NCBI RefSeq assembly: GCF_019880205.1
Contig: NZ_CP082292.1
Span: 372,001-436,000, forward strand
Direction of reading: 5' to 3'
DNA: 64,000 nt
DNA from: Pantoea alfalfae
Lineage (GTDB): Bacteria > Pseudomonadota > Gammaproteobacteria > Enterobacterales > Enterobacteriaceae
Shown: one piece after another, positions 17,690-30,231 of the stretch
Layout of the letters: every line of letters starts with the position of its first letter
How positions within the stretch are numbered: position 1 is the first letter of the stretch
Program-made: the position numbers and the translations under genes
The notes under the pieces: model-generated
What the model saw: only the letters and a program-made list of their open reading frames with translations
Database searches by the model: none
Told to the model about the DNA's origin: nothing

Positions 17690-20017
17690 TTAGCGTTTTT
17701 TACCGAATGCCGCGGCCAGCGCATCACCCATCGCGCTATTACCCGCAGAGGAACTGACCGGACGTGGACGGCCTTTACCGGCGGCCGGACGTTTCTCTTC
17801 GCGCGGGGCGGCGTTTCTCGCGCCGCCACGTGCATTGCCTTCGCCCGGCTGCTCATCAAGACGCATGGTCAGGGCAATACGTTTGCGCTGGAGATCGACT
17901 TCCATCACTTTCACTTTGACGATATCGCCCGCTTTCACCACCTGATGGGGGTCTTCCACAAAGCGGTCTGAAAGCGACGAGATATGGACCAGGCCATCCT
18001 GATGCACGCCAATATCCACAAACGCACCGAAGTTGGTGACGTTGGTGACGGCGCCTTCGAGGATCATGCCCGGCAACAGATCGTTCAGTGTTTCCACACC
18101 TTCTGCAAACTGCGCAGTTTTAAACTCAGGACGCGGATCGCGGCCCGGCTTCTCCAGCTCTTTCATGATGTCGGTAACGGTCGGCAGACCAAAACGTTCA
18201 TCAATGAAATCGTGGGCGCTGAGGTTACGCAGGCTGCCCGCGTTGCCCATCAGATCGCTCAGCGCCTGCTCGGTGGCGGTCAGAATACGCTCCACGACCG
18301 GGTAGGCTTCCGGGTGGACGGTCGAGGCATCCAGCGGGTTATCGCCGTGGTTGATGCGCAGGAAGCCCGCACACTGCTCAAAGGCTTTTGGCCCAAGACG
18401 GCTCACTTTCAGCAGCTGCTGGCGATTCTGGAAGCGGCCGTTCTCATCACGCCAGCCGACAATGTTCTGCGCCATCATGCGCGTCAGGCCCGCGACGCGG
18501 GTCAGCAGCGGCACCGAGGCGGTGTTAAGGTCAACGCCGACGGCATTTACGCAATCCTCTACTACGGCGTCGAGTTTCTTCGCCAGCTGGCTCTGACTGA
18601 CGTCATGCTGATACTGACCGACACCGATCGATTTCGGGTCTATTTTCACCAGCTCAGCCAGTGGATCCTGCAGACGGCGGGCAATCGACACCGCGCCGCG
18701 CAGCGAAACATCAAGATCCGGAAATTCCAGCGCCGCCAGCTCAGAGGCAGAGTAGACCGATGCGCCAGCTTCACTGACAATCACTTTCTGTGCCGTGACC
18801 TGTGGGAATTGCTGCTGCAGATCCAGGAAGAAGCGCTCGGTTTCACGGGACGCGGTGCCGTTGCCAATCGCCACCAGCTCGACCTGGTGCTTAATGCAGA
18901 GCGCGGCAACCGCGGCAGCCGCTTTGGCGGTCTGACCGGTGTGTGGATAAACGGTATCGGTCGCCACGACTTTACCGGTGGCATCGACCACAGCGACTTT
19001 AACGCCGGTACGCAGGCCGGGATCCAGTCCCATGGTGGCACGCATCCCAGCCGGGGCGGCCATCAGCAGATCGTGCAGGTTGCGGGCAAAGACGTTGATC
19101 GCTTCATCTTCTGCGCGTTCACGCACCGTACCCATCAGTTCGGTTTCCAGATGCAGCATCACCTTGATGCGCCACGTCCAGCTCACGACGGCTTTACGCC
19201 AGCTGTCGGCAGGGGCGTTATTCAGGCGCAGATTCAGGTGTTCAGCAATCAGGGTTTCGCCGTGGCTTTCACGCGGTGCTTCATCAAACTGCGGATCGGC
19301 ATTCAGCGAGAGTTGCAGCACACCTTCGTTGCGGCCACGCAGCATCGCCAGCGCACGATGCGACGGCACGGTGCTCAGCGCTTCGTGATGATCAAAGTAG
19401 TCACGGAACTTCGCGCCCGCTTCCTCTTTGCCTTCCACTACACGAGAGACCAGGTGGGCATTTTTCCACAGGTAGTTACGCACTTTGGCAAGCAGCGCGG
19501 CATCCTCGGCGAAACGCTCCATCAGAATGTAGCGGGCACCATCCAGCGCGGCACGGACGTCGGCAACGCCTTTATCAGCATCGACATACTGCTCAGCCAG
19601 CTGCTCAGGGGTGTGCGACGGATCCTGCCAGAGCGTGTCCGCCAGCGGTTCCAGACCCGCTTCAATCGCGATCTGTCCACGCGTACGGCGTTTCTGCTTG
19701 TAGGGCAGGTAGAGGTCTTCAAGCTCGGTTTTGCTGAGGGTGGTATTGATGGCGCGGGCGAGGTCGTCAGTCAGTTTTCCCTGATCGTCAATCGACTTCA
19801 GAATTGACTGGCGTCGCTCTTCAAGTTCACGCAGATAGCTGAGGCGGGTTTCCAGCTGGCGGAGTTGGGTATCATCCAGACCGCCGGTGACCTCTTTACG
19901 ATAGCGTGCGATAAACGGCACGGTATTCCCTTCATCTAACAGGCGAACGGCGGCGTCAACCTGCTCTGGTCGCGCCTGTAGCTCACTGGCAATTATCTGG
20001 CTCAGAACTTTCATCAT
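17690..20017 (-). CDS. tex: Tex family transcription accessory protein
   Basis: A 775-residue RNA-binding protein (YhgF in E. coli, 773 residues). Domains in order: N-terminal helical region, YqgF/RuvC-like fold ([16 protein letters not shown]), helix-hairpin-helix DNA-binding region ([24 protein letters not shown]), and a C-terminal S1 domain ([24 protein letters not shown]) followed by a basic low-complexity tail. The ORF extends 20 codons upstream, but the MMK at 20017 matches the family N-terminus. No strong ribosome binding site is visible there. It is 103 bp downstream of greB. E. coli has feoABC next to it; here there is none. Confidence 0.94.
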   Translation of the reverse strand: MMKVLSQIIASELQARPEQVDAAVRLLDEGNTVPFIARYRKEVTGGLDDTQLRQLETRLSYLRELEERRQSILKSIDDQGKLTDDLARAINTTLSKTELEDLYLPYKQKRRTRGQIAIEAGLEPLADTLWQDPSHTPEQLAEQYVDADKGVADVRAALDGARYILMERFAEDAALLAKVRNYLWKNAHLVSRVVEGKEEAGAKFRDYFDHHEALSTVPSHRALAMLRGRNEGVLQLSLNADPQFDEAPRESHGETLIAEHLNLRLNNAPADSWRKAVVSWTWRIKVMLHLETELMGTVRERAEDEAINVFARNLHDLLMAAPAGMRATMGLDPGLRTGVKVAVVDATGKVVATDTVYPHTGQTAKAAAAVAALCIKHQVELVAIGNGTASRETERFFLDLQQQFPQVTAQKVIVSEAGASVYSASELAALEFPDLDVSLRGAVSIARRLQDPLAELVKIDPKSIGVGQYQHDVSQSQLAKKLDAVVEDCVNAVGVDLNTASVPLLTRVAGLTRMMAQNIVGWRDENGRFQNRQQLLKVSRLGPKAFEQCAGFLRINHGDNPLDASTVHPEAYPVVERILTATEQALSDLMGNAGSLRNLSAHDFIDERFGLPTVTDIMKELEKPGRDPRPEFKTAQFAEGVETLNDLLPGMILEGAVTNVTNFGAFVDIGVHQDGLVHISSLSDRFVEDPHQVVKAGDIVKVKVMEVDLQRKRIALTMRLDEQPGEGNARGGARNAAPREEKRPAAGKGRPRPVSSSAGNSAMGDALAAAFGKKR

Positions 20018-20120
20018 CAGGACTGTCTTGCTTTCCGGGTTGAGAAATAGCCGACAGTTATACGGATTGATAATCAAAATTGCCAGAGACGCGGGCGGCT
20101 TTCAGCGATAATCTGAATCG

Positions 20121-20594
20121 TTATTGCGGGTAGTCAATCGCGTTGACATACCACAGTGCCGGACCCACTGGCGTCTCAACGGTGGCGGCATCGCCGACCT
20201 CTTTTTTCAGCAGCGCCCGCGCCATGGGTGAGTCGATAGAGATGTAATCTTTACGGCCAAAAATCTCATCGTAGCCCACAATGCGGAAGCGTTTGAGGTC
20301 GCCCTCATCGTTTTCAATTTCTACCCAGGCACCAAAGAAGACTTTGCCATCCTGCTGGGGTGAGTAGTCAACGATACGCAGCTGTTCAAGACTTTTGGTC
20401 AGATAGCGAACGCGGCGGTCAATTTCACGCAGCCGTTTTTTGTTGTACTGATAATCGGCATTTTCACTGCGATCGCCAAGGCTGGCAGCCCAGGTGACTT
20501 TTTTCGTCACTTCCGGTCGCTCTTCACGCCATAAATAGTCGAGTTCCGCTTTCAGCTTATCGAAGCCTTCACGGGTAATAAGTCGGGTTTTCAT
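20121..20594 (-). CDS. greB: transcript cleavage factor GreB
   Basis: A 157-residue factor that enters the RNA polymerase secondary channel and stimulates cleavage of backtracked transcripts. The coiled-coil N-terminal domain carries the acidic tip residues Asp41 and Glu44 in LGDRSENADYQYNKKR. The C-terminal FKBP-like domain follows. The sequence is GreB rather than GreA (WREERPEVTKKVTWAASLGDRS). It precedes tex on the same strand, as in E. coli. Confidence 0.96.
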   Translation of the reverse strand: MKTRLITREGFDKLKAELDYLWREERPEVTKKVTWAASLGDRSENADYQYNKKRLREIDRRVRYLTKSLEQLRIVDYSPQQDGKVFFGAWVEIENDEGDLKRFRIVGYDEIFGRKDYISIDSPMARALLKKEVGDAATVETPVGPALWYVNAIDYPQ

Positions 20595-20774
20595 GCTATA
20601 CCGGCCACAGAAATCTCAGGAGCGACAGTGTAAGGCAAAGAGGGCACGGCAAAAAAGAGTCGGGGAAAGGGTTTTTAAAGGCTAAAAACCCACGTTAATT
20701 TCCCCGGCGGCGAAAGGGTTGATGCTGTGATGCAAAATGAAACCAGTAATCTGAAGCCAGCAGGGTGCTTAAAC

Positions 20775-21023
20775 TTATTTTCCGGCGTGAGTCGCCGTAG
20801 TGGTCGAGGTGCCGGTGCTGTGACCGTCACCGCCGCCGCCGCCCATAGTGGCCAGCGCAACGCCCAGCAGGGCTGCGACTGCACCCACGCCGATGGCGTC
20901 AGAGTTACCTTTTGCAGTGGTTGTCGCTGCTGCGCCGGCGGCTTCACCGGTGGCTGTGGCAGCATAACCTGGGCTGACGCTGCTTAATGCCAGCGCGCTC
21001 AGCAGTAAAATTGTTTTTTTCAT
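20775..21023 (-). CDS. small exported Ala/Gly/Thr-rich protein, YjbE/GfcA-like
   Basis: An 82-residue protein with a signal peptide (MKKTILLLSALALSSVSPGYA) and a mature part rich in Ala, Gly and Thr: ATATGEAAGAAATTTAKG, then the hydrophobic IGVGAVAALLGVALATMGGGGG and a Thr-rich tail. The composition and order closely resemble E. coli YjbE, the first gene of the yjbEFGH exopolysaccharide operon, and GfcA of the group 4 capsule operon. None of their partner genes are present here. The start follows GGGGAAT at a good distance. It is an orphan copy between greB and ompR, so its function is unknown. Confidence 0.7.
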   Translation of the reverse strand: MKKTILLLSALALSSVSPGYAATATGEAAGAAATTTAKGNSDAIGVGAVAALLGVALATMGGGGGDGHSTGTSTTTATHAGK

Positions 21024-21558
21024 TGTGTATTCCCCGTTGAGACATCGAATGTTGCCAGAGCAGTCTGGTTCAAAACGAGAGGGGCGAAAAGTTGGCTTTA
21101 CTGATTGATTTAAAGAGCTTTAATTTAAACTGGCCTTGCTGAACGTGCTGCTGAAACTAATCCGAGAGGAGCATGAGGTGTCAGGCAGATTTACTGGAAT
21201 ATTATGCTGCCGCAACGCTGTTGAGGTAGATTATCTGGAGCTTATCTACAATGATGGCTGATCATTAAGTCAAATTATCTGCTAACTCACTGAATTGATT
21301 CATCGATTAAAAACTGGCTCGCTTCTGACGCCAGCGATACAGAGAAACAGGGCCATTTTTTCAGATTTGCCGTATCAGAAGCCAGGCAGGGGTAAACGGG
21401 TTGAAACGACCCCACAATCGCCTTAATTCAAATATAAGCTCCTGTTTAATATGCTTTGTAACAATTTTGGCTAGAATATAAACCAATAATGACTGTCACT
21501 ATAAGGCATCTTTTTTTAACAATGTTGGCTCAGGCAATAGCGCCTTTGGGAGTTGAAA
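21024..21558. promoter_or_regulatory. intergenic region upstream of ompR-envZ
   Basis: This A+T-rich 535-bp stretch separates the YjbE-like gene from ompR and must contain promoters for both. It has no ORF that looks like a gene. In E. coli the ompB promoters are CRP- and IHF-responsive; no clear CRP site was found here. GGGAG (21548-21552) is the ompR ribosome binding site. Confidence 0.5.
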
Positions 21559-23642
<2,084 letters not shown>

Positions 23643-23643
23643 T

Positions 23644-23684
23644 AAAAACGGCGCGGCAGTTTCATTGCCGCGCCGGTTCTTTTA
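23644..23684. terminator. bidirectional terminator between envZ and pckA
   Basis: CGGCGCGGCA / TGCCGCGCCG (23649-23675) has a 7-nt loop. It is preceded by AAAAA and followed by GTTCTTTT, so it can act on both strands for these converging genes. Confidence 0.85.
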
Positions 23685-25301
23685 GCGTTGCGGGCCAGCT
23701 TTCACCAGCGCAGCACCTGCAGCGTTATCCGTGTACTTGTCGAAGTTATCAATAAAGCGCTGTGCCAGACCTTCGGCGGCAGCGGTCCACTTCTCTTCGC
23801 TCTCCCAGCTACGACGCGGATCGAGCGTGTCACTGTCCAGCTCGCCCAGCGCAACCGGCATCTGCAGATTAAAGATTGGCAGCGTTTCTGTCGGTGCATC
23901 ATCCAGCTCACCCGCCAGGATCGCATTGATAATGGCGCGGGTATTCTTCAGTGAGATGCGTTTGCCACTGCCGTTCCAGCCGGTATTGACCAGATAAGCC
24001 TGCGCACCGGACGCCTCCATCCGCTTCACCAGCACTTCAGCGTACTGCGTCGGATGCAGCGTCAGGAATGCCGCGCCGAAACAGGCGGAAAAGGTTGGGG
24101 TCGGCGCCGTCACGCCACGCTCGGTACCCGCCAGTTTGGCGGTGAAGCCTGACAGGAAATGATACTGCGTCTGCTCCGGCGTCAGACGTGAAACCGGTGG
24201 CAGCACGCCAAACGCATCGGCGGTCAGGAAAATCACTTTCTTCGCGTGGCCCGCTTTTGAGACCGGCTGCACGATATTGTCGATGTGATTAATCGGATAG
24301 GAGACGCGGGTGTTCTCTGTTTTGCTGCCGTCGGCGTAATCAACGCTGCCATCTTCGCGCACTACCACGTTTTCCAGCAATGCATTACGGCGAATGGCGC
24401 GGTAGATCTCCGGCTCAGCCTGCTCAGAAAGGTTGATGGTTTTGGCGTAGCAACCGCCCTCGAAGTTAAACACGCCATCATCGTCCCAGCCGTGCTCATC
24501 ATCGCCGATCAACTGGCGGTCAGGATCGGTGGAGAGTGTGGTTTTGCCGGTGCCGGAGAGACCAAAGAAGACCGCCACATCACCTGCTTTACCGACGTTA
24601 GCTGAACAGTGCATTGAAGCAATGCCTTTCAGCGGCAGCAGGTAGTTCATGATGGCGAACAGACCTTTCTTCATCTCGCCACCGTACCAGGTGCCGCCAA
24701 TCAGCTGCATGCGTTCCGTCAGATTGAAGGCAACAAAGTTCTCCGAGTGCAGACCCTGCGCCTGCCAGTCAGGATTGGTGCATTTCGCTCCGTTCATCAC
24801 CACAAAGTCAGGCGTGAAGTCGGCCAGCTCAGCGTCTGTAGGCTGGATGAACATGTTTTTCACGAAGTGAGCCTGCCAGGCAACTTCAGTGACGAAACGT
24901 ACGCTCAGACGTGAATCGGCATTGGCACCACAGAACGCATCCACTACAAACAGACGCTTGCCGGAAAGCTGGCGGGTAACACAGCTTTTCAGTGCGTTCC
25001 AGGTCTCCTGTGACAGAGGCTGATTGTCGTTTTTGCCGGTGCCCTGGTCGTTCCACCACAGGGTATCGCGCGTGGTGTCGTCACGCACAATGTACTTATC
25101 CTTTGGCGATCGCCCGGTGAAAATCCCGGTGTCTACTGCAATCGCGCCGCTCTGCGTCAGGGTGCCACGAGCAAAACCTTCGAGGTCCGGGCGCGTCTCT
25201 TCCTGAAATAGCGTGTCGTAATCAGGGTTGTAAACCACTTCCGTGGTATCCACGATGCCCAAAGCGGCAAGGTCTTGCGAGGTCAGGCCGTTAACGCGCA
25301 T
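23682..25301 (-). CDS. pckA: phosphoenolpyruvate carboxykinase (ATP)
   Basis: A 539-residue gluconeogenic enzyme that converts oxaloacetate and ATP to phosphoenolpyruvate, CO2 and ADP. The P-loop [12 protein letters not shown] and the metal/ATP-binding [21 protein letters not shown] are intact. The ORF runs 42 codons further upstream, but the ATG at 25301 ([11 protein letters not shown]) is chosen because AAGGAG lies just before it and the length equals the E. coli enzyme. In E. coli yhgE lies between pckA and hslO; here only an intergenic stretch remains. Confidence 0.97.
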   Translation of the reverse strand: MRVNGLTSQDLAALGIVDTTEVVYNPDYDTLFQEETRPDLEGFARGTLTQSGAIAVDTGIFTGRSPKDKYIVRDDTTRDTLWWNDQGTGKNDNQPLSQETWNALKSCVTRQLSGKRLFVVDAFCGANADSRLSVRFVTEVAWQAHFVKNMFIQPTDAELADFTPDFVVMNGAKCTNPDWQAQGLHSENFVAFNLTERMQLIGGTWYGGEMKKGLFAIMNYLLPLKGIASMHCSANVGKAGDVAVFFGLSGTGKTTLSTDPDRQLIGDDEHGWDDDGVFNFEGGCYAKTINLSEQAEPEIYRAIRRNALLENVVVREDGSVDYADGSKTENTRVSYPINHIDNIVQPVSKAGHAKKVIFLTADAFGVLPPVSRLTPEQTQYHFLSGFTAKLAGTERGVTAPTPTFSACFGAAFLTLHPTQYAEVLVKRMEASGAQAYLVNTGWNGSGKRISLKNTRAIINAILAGELDDAPTETLPIFNLQMPVALGELDSDTLDPRRSWESEEKWTAAAEGLAQRFIDNFDKYTDNAAGAALVKAGPQR

Positions 25302-25645
25302 TTTACTGCTCCTTAAATCGGTGTCTGTTCTGCAAAGCAGAGATAGGTTGGGATCGTGCCACCGGCTGTGGTATCGGGTGCGGTGAATCACTGACGGTTT
25401 ACTGCGCGTCGTTACGACAGCCTGCAAAGCTAACCGGGCTATTCAGGGCATCTGCCCCAGGCGTCCGGGCGTTTGCACGATCGCGCGCAGTTTACTCTTC
25501 TGCGAAGAGGGAAAAAGGGCAGTGATCTAAAAATGCGACTCAGGGCGCGTTAAGGCTATGTTTCGAACGTTTAAAAGATGTTATGAAAGTAAAAAAAGAT
25601 AATTTGTCAGAAAAATTATGGGGATAGCGCGGGGGAAAAGAGAAG
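25302..25645. promoter_or_regulatory. intergenic region upstream of pckA
   Basis: This gene-free stretch lies between pckA and the hslO terminator, both on the minus strand, and should hold the pckA promoter. No convincing ORF or confident CRP site was seen. The E. coli neighbour yhgE would sit here and is absent without a visible remnant. Confidence 0.4.
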
Positions 25646-25663
25646 GGGCGGCAGACGCCGCCC
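25646..25663 (-). terminator. terminator downstream of hslO
   Basis: On the minus strand GGGCGGC / GCCGCCC with a 4-nt loop is followed by CTTCTCTTTTCC, a pyrimidine-rich tract. It lies about 7 nt past the hslO stop codon. Confidence 0.65.
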
Positions 25664-25669
25664 GATTAA

Positions 25670-26536
25670 TCAGTGCAGTCGGTCGTTATTCTCATGGGAG
25701 TGGCTACGGATGCCGGCAATGTCTACGGCGTCAAACACGTAGTTTGAGCCGCAATAGTCGCAGTGCATGTCGATTTTGCCATCTTCCGCGATGATCTCAT
25801 CCACTTCTTCCTGCGGCAGCGTGGTCAGCACTTCGCCACAGCGTTCACGCGAGCAGGTGCACTTGTAGATCACCGGCTGCGGATCGTAGAGGGTAACCTC
25901 TTCCTGATGGTAGAGACGCCACAGCGCTTCATTAGCAGGCAGATCGATCAGCTCTTCCGTTTTGATGGTTTCGGTCAGTGTCGCCAGGTGTTCGAAGACC
26001 TCTTTCTCTGTATCCTGCGCTGGCAGTACCTGCAACAGAATACCGGCAGCGCCTTTGTCGCTGGTGCGGATAAACAGGCGCGTGGGCAACTGCTCGGAGC
26101 GCATAAAGTAATCTTCCAGGCACGCCGCCAGAGTGTCACCTTCCAGCCCGACCACGCCCTGATAACGTTCACCCTTTTCAGGGGAGATGGTGATCACCAG
26201 ATAACCATTGCCGACCATGCTTTTCAGGGTGCTGTCATCCGGGATGTCGCCTTTGATACGTGCAACGCCGCGCAGCTCCTGATTATTGTTACCGTTGATC
26301 ACTGCCAGCGACAGCGGACCGTCACCCTGCAACTGCACGGTGATTTCGCCATCGAACTTCAGCGTGGCGGTCAGCAGGCTGGTGGCGACCAGCATCTCAC
26401 CCAGCAGCGTTTTAACCGGTGCCGGATAGTCGTGGTTCTTCACGGTTTCACGCCAGGTGTCAGAGACGTTCACCAGCTCGCCGCGCACGGCGGCATTTTC
26501 AAACAGATAACGGTGCAGTTGATCCTGGACTGACAT
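25670..26536 (-). CDS. hslO: redox-regulated chaperone Hsp33
   Basis: A 288-residue holdase chaperone activated by oxidation. The four zinc-binding cysteines lie in the C-terminal switch region as CTCSRERC (first pair CxC) and CDYC. The start at 26536 ([20 protein letters not shown]) agrees with the E. coli N-terminus and has GAGAG upstream; the ORF otherwise extends 19 codons into hslR. It follows hslR by 49 bp in the igaA-yrfG-hslR-hslO run. Confidence 0.95.
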   Translation of the reverse strand: MSVQDQLHRYLFENAAVRGELVNVSDTWRETVKNHDYPAPVKTLLGEMLVATSLLTATLKFDGEITVQLQGDGPLSLAVINGNNNQELRGVARIKGDIPDDSTLKSMVGNGYLVITISPEKGERYQGVVGLEGDTLAACLEDYFMRSEQLPTRLFIRTSDKGAAGILLQVLPAQDTEKEVFEHLATLTETIKTEELIDLPANEALWRLYHQEEVTLYDPQPVIYKCTCSRERCGEVLTTLPQEEVDEIIAEDGKIDMHCDYCGSNYVFDAVDIAGIRSHSHENNDRLH

Positions 26537-26585
26537 ATTTTTTCTCTCACTGGGACGGGGCGATGGTGCGTCAGCGAAGACGGCG

Positions 26586-26987
26586 TTATTCATCGCCCGA
26601 TAATTTAAACTTCATCAAATCGCGACGCTCTTTTTTGTCTGGTCGCCGATCGGGATGCGGCATAGTCAGCGCATTCATCTTGCGCGCCTGCGCCATTTTT
26701 TCGCGTTTTTCAATGCTGGCATCGGTTTCGCGATAGAGCTGCTGGGCCTCGCTGGCGGGACGGCGCTGCGCGGTGATGCCAGCCACTACTACGGTGCGTT
26801 CATCATTGCCCTGACGCAGTGTCAGTTCCGCATTCAGCTCTACCACTTTGCCGGGTTTGCTACGCTGGCCGTTGTAATGCACCTTGCCGCCTTCAATCAT
26901 TTCCCGCGCCATTGCCCGGGTTTTGTAGAAGCGCGCGGCCCACAGCCACTTGTCGAGGCGGACCTCTTCGCTGCTTTTCTCTTTCAT
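26586..26987 (-). CDS. hslR: ribosome-associated heat shock protein Hsp15
   Basis: A 133-residue S4-domain RNA-binding protein, the same length as in E. coli. It binds 50S subunits that carry stalled nascent chains and helps recycle them. The S4 motif is [23 protein letters not shown] (residues 9 onwards; the first half is the RNA-binding turn) and the C-terminus is strongly basic. It lies between yrfG and hslO on the same strand. Confidence 0.95.
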   Translation of the reverse strand: MKEKSSEEVRLDKWLWAARFYKTRAMAREMIEGGKVHYNGQRSKPGKVVELNAELTLRQGNDERTVVVAGITAQRRPASEAQQLYRETDASIEKREKMAQARKMNALTMPHPDRRPDKKERRDLMKFKLSGDE

Positions 26988-27000
26988 TGCTGCTCCTGAC

Positions 27001-27648
27001 TCAGATCAGCGTCCGGTAATCGTCCGTGGCGCGGTGACGCTGAAAGATTTGCTCAGGACGACCCGAATCGGGGTTCTTCACGCCTAAGCTCTCACCGATG
27101 CCCCATAGCTTCGCAGCATCCAAAATCACTTCGCTATCGTCGATAAACAGCGTGCGCGGCGCAGAAAAGCCGGTGTGCTGTTGTACCGCGTGCCATAAAC
27201 GCGGGTCTTCTTTCGGATACCCAAAGGTATGGGTGGAAAGTAATAAATCAAGGTGCGGCGCTAAACCTGTCTGCGCCAGTTTGACGTCCAGATTGTAAGG
27301 ATGCGCATTGGTCAGCAGAATCGTGGACTTTCCGGCGCGACGCAGGGCCTGCAAAAAAGGCAGCGTATCGTCACGCAGTGCGATCCGGCTGCGCATCGCC
27401 CAGGTCATGGCACGGATGTCCAGCGACAGCGCCTCTGCCCAGTAATCCAGACAATACCAGTTTAGCGTATGGGCAGCGGCCTGATACTTTTCCGTGATGA
27501 TCGCGTCGGCTTCTGCCCGGCTGATGTCGCGTTGCTGGCTGAGCTGTTCAGGGACATGCTCCAGCCAGAAATAGCGATCGAATGCCAGATCCAGCAGCGT
27601 GCCATCCATGTCGAGCAGCACGGTATCAATCTCAGACCAGTTGAGCAT
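27001..27648 (-). CDS. yrfG: GMP/IMP nucleotidase YrfG (HAD family)
   Basis: A 215-residue HAD-superfamily phosphatase. E. coli YrfG dephosphorylates purine nucleotides such as GMP and IMP. Motif I is LLDMDGTLLD (about residues 11-20), motif II LLTNAHPYN, and motif III/IV FGYPKEDPRLW and LFIDDSEVIL. It sits 13 bp before hslR and about 56 bp after igaA on the same strand, as in E. coli. Substrate is taken from the E. coli protein. Confidence 0.92.
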   Translation of the reverse strand: MLNWSEIDTVLLDMDGTLLDLAFDRYFWLEHVPEQLSQQRDISRAEADAIITEKYQAAAHTLNWYCLDYWAEALSLDIRAMTWAMRSRIALRDDTLPFLQALRRAGKSTILLTNAHPYNLDVKLAQTGLAPHLDLLLSTHTFGYPKEDPRLWHAVQQHTGFSAPRTLFIDDSEVILDAAKLWGIGESLGVKNPDSGRPEQIFQRHRATDDYRTLI

Positions 27649-27704
27649 CGTCGTGTCAGACCCTGTAAAAAACCGGGCGACAGGGTAGCACAGAAGGGCA
27701 GGGC

Positions 27705-29840
27705 TCAGAATATCGAGCGCACGCTCTGCAAAGTGCCGAGGTTATGGTTGAAACACTTGTCGTAGTATTGCTGGATATCGATCATGCGCTGGCGATTACG
27801 GTGCATGCGGCGCAGCGCCAGCAGTCCGTTGATTACGCCGCAGGCCAGCAGCACCAGCAGCAGCAACACGGTGCCGAGATAGCGCCACTGCGCCATAGCA
27901 TCCGGTTCATTGTGCAGCATGATGTGACGTGTGCCGTTGGCATCGGTCGAAATGCCAGTAATGATGCCGCTTGCGCTGAACGGCGTGTGCAGCAGCATGG
28001 CGGAAATACGTTGCAGCTCGCGCCACTGGGAGGGGGGATCGAGATCAAACAGCGATACGGAAGGCTGCGGCTGATTGACCAACTGGCGACCCTCGTCGCT
28101 GACGATCAGGAATCCCCCAGGTGGCGGGCTATTAAGGTTTTCTGCCGCCCGGCGTGTTTCGCGGAAAAAGAAGGTCGAGGTAGCGGTATTGACCAGATTT
28201 TCCAGGGCTTCCGCACTGACCGGCCGCAGCAGGACATTCATGCCGTTTAGCTGGCCGGAATCTGCCCGGCGCATCAGCGCTTCCCAGTCTTTGGCATTGC
28301 CCAGGTTCACCAGCGCATTTTTCAGGCGCATACAGTCCTGCGGCTGATTGCAGAGATCCTGCGTTTTCATCACCAGATCGGAAAAATCATCCAGCAGAAT
28401 CATGCCTGACTTCTGAATCGCGGAGGCCAGTTGTGGATTGAGTTTGGGATCGGTATTGGTTTCCGGATGCAGCTGCTTTGTGGTGGTATCCAGCAGCGCC
28501 GCGGCTTTGTCGATGATGTCCGATTGTGGCTGCGGCAATGGCGTGGCGTTATTCCAGTAGACCGCCGAGCAGTCAAACGGCATATAGGCGTAACTGCGGT
28601 TGCTCTGGTAGTTGTCTGGCACGGAACACATGCCGGTGCCACTCACTTTGAGGTTGTCGCCAATATTCAGCGGCACGCTGCTGAGTTTATCGACGCTGCT
28701 GACCTCCAGACTGTCGGTGCCTCTGGCCCAGGCCAGACTGAGCTTAATCGGCATACCAAGCGGGATCCAGGTGACCAGCATGGTCAGCACCATCAGCGAA
28801 CCACAGGCCAGCACCACGTTTTTCCGCCAGCGCTGGATAGGGAAATTTTTGACTTCATCCTGCAGCGACAGGAAACGTCCCTGACGCACGACCTGACGAT
28901 TGAGGTAGATTTCCACATCGGTCACCTGACCGAGATCGTGTGCCACATAAGGCTGCCAGTGCGGGGGATAGGCGAGGTCAATAATCCCCAGTGTGATGTT
29001 GCTCTGCTCCTGGTTCGACTCACTGAACAGGCCCCAGCGCTTTGGCGCGCCGCGCAGGCAGTGGATATCACGCAGTCCGCGCTCACCCGGAATGCGATAG
29101 AGCAGCCACAGACTAGCCGCGATCGTGACTGCGCCGGTCAGGACCAGCCAGATCATCAGTGTGGTGGGCACTAACAGGCTGAAGAAGAAGAGTAAGAAGG
29201 CAAGGGAGATCATCACCGCTTCACGCGTGCCGTCTGGCCGCGAGAGGCGATATTCTTCCGCTGTCTCTTTACGCACCTGCAGCAGTTCGACGTTTTCCGT
29301 TTCTGCTTTGCGGATTGAGGCGTTAGTCGACACAGGGCGCATCAGTGTCGGCAGCGATTGCTGGTCGACGGCGTAATCCACCAGCGAGTGGCCATTCAGT
29401 GAGATCACCAGCGGAATGGACTGGGTGCGGATTAACTCAACGTAGTTTTCGTCAGTGATGTACTGTTCCCACAGCGGCGGCAGATGAACTTCAACTTCAT
29501 CCAGGTAGTAGCGCCATTTATGGGGATCGTCAGTAGAGAGGCCATAGCGTGTAATGGCGCGGGTAACCGGATAGACATTGTTGCTCTGCGCCGTCAGTGT
29601 CAGACGTTCAGACGCGCTGCGCTTATCCGTAGTCAGTGTGGTACGGGGCTGCTTTTCCAGCGCGGCGACATATTTATCGACCGCCTCACGCTCCTGGGCA
29701 GAAAGTTTACGGCAGGGCGGACTGATGAATGGCAGCGGTTTCGCCAACGGCGGGCGATGCCGCATAGCGTACCAGAACCCAATACCTGCCAGGATTGAAC
29801 AGGTCAGCACTATGGCCAGGATCATAAAGATTGTGCTCAT
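27705..29840 (-). CDS. igaA: inner-membrane regulator IgaA (YrfF), negative regulator of the Rcs system
   Basis: A 711-residue membrane protein, the same length as E. coli YrfF. Hydrophobic segments are visible at about residues 3-24, in the 205-245 region (two segments), near 340-360, and close to the C-terminus (about 655-678). The long periplasmic part lies before the last. IgaA restrains the RcsCDB phosphorelay through RcsD and is essential in several enterics when Rcs is intact, so it affects capsule and motility. It heads the yrfG-hslR-hslO run and is divergent from nudE. Confidence 0.95.
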   Translation of the reverse strand: MSTIFMILAIVLTCSILAGIGFWYAMRHRPPLAKPLPFISPPCRKLSAQEREAVDKYVAALEKQPRTTLTTDKRSASERLTLTAQSNNVYPVTRAITRYGLSTDDPHKWRYYLDEVEVHLPPLWEQYITDENYVELIRTQSIPLVISLNGHSLVDYAVDQQSLPTLMRPVSTNASIRKAETENVELLQVRKETAEEYRLSRPDGTREAVMISLAFLLFFFSLLVPTTLMIWLVLTGAVTIAASLWLLYRIPGERGLRDIHCLRGAPKRWGLFSESNQEQSNITLGIIDLAYPPHWQPYVAHDLGQVTDVEIYLNRQVVRQGRFLSLQDEVKNFPIQRWRKNVVLACGSLMVLTMLVTWIPLGMPIKLSLAWARGTDSLEVSSVDKLSSVPLNIGDNLKVSGTGMCSVPDNYQSNRSYAYMPFDCSAVYWNNATPLPQPQSDIIDKAAALLDTTTKQLHPETNTDPKLNPQLASAIQKSGMILLDDFSDLVMKTQDLCNQPQDCMRLKNALVNLGNAKDWEALMRRADSGQLNGMNVLLRPVSAEALENLVNTATSTFFFRETRRAAENLNSPPPGGFLIVSDEGRQLVNQPQPSVSLFDLDPPSQWRELQRISAMLLHTPFSASGIITGISTDANGTRHIMLHNEPDAMAQWRYLGTVLLLLVLLACGVINGLLALRRMHRNRQRMIDIQQYYDKCFNHNLGTLQSVRSIF

Positions 29841-30231
29841 GCTCTGCTCAATTCAGCCAAAATGCTGCCTTCACTTTAAACTTTCGCCTCCGGTTATGCT
29901 CACTATAAAAGAGGCATTCCGGAAGATTATATAACCCTGAGGAGTCAGGCACCCGATGAAATAGTGCCAGCGTATATCTGACTGGCATTTTTTAAACCCT
30001 GCCTTGTCCGAATGGTAACTGGCACAGACTGGATTAAATATCGGTATTATCTGAAACTTATCGCAGCATATTGACTAATGCAAATTTAGTCTTAACTGAT
30101 AACCAAAGGCTGTTATTCAATCGCTGTAATCTATGCAACGATAACGACACTGTCTGACTGTCGCACAATTGCCTGTGGTTAGGTATGCTAATTCGCTCCA
30201 GATAGCCGGCGCAGAATAATTTGAGGCTGAT
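29841..30231. promoter_or_regulatory. divergent promoter region between igaA and nudE
   Basis: This 391-bp gene-free stretch must hold the promoters of both flanking genes. A -10-like TATAAA (29904-29909) on the plus strand precedes an orphan terminator at 29965-29993, listed separately. No credible ORF is present. Confidence 0.5.
29965..29993 (+). terminator. orphan intrinsic terminator
   Basis: TGCCAG / CTGGCA with an 11-nt loop is followed by six T residues on the plus strand. The gene on the left, igaA, starts at 29840 and runs the other way; nudE begins 240 bp downstream. No annotated plus-strand transcript ends here. Confidence 0.6.

Noticed and set aside
17984-19807. 607-codon ORF on the plus strand opposite tex
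   Set aside because: It is antisense to a highly conserved gene, and its His/Arg/Gln-rich product is typical of reverse-frame artefacts.
25302-25427. 42-codon N-terminal extension of pckA
   Set aside because: The extension contains the AAGGAG ribosome binding site of the internal start and is absent from characterised PckA proteins.
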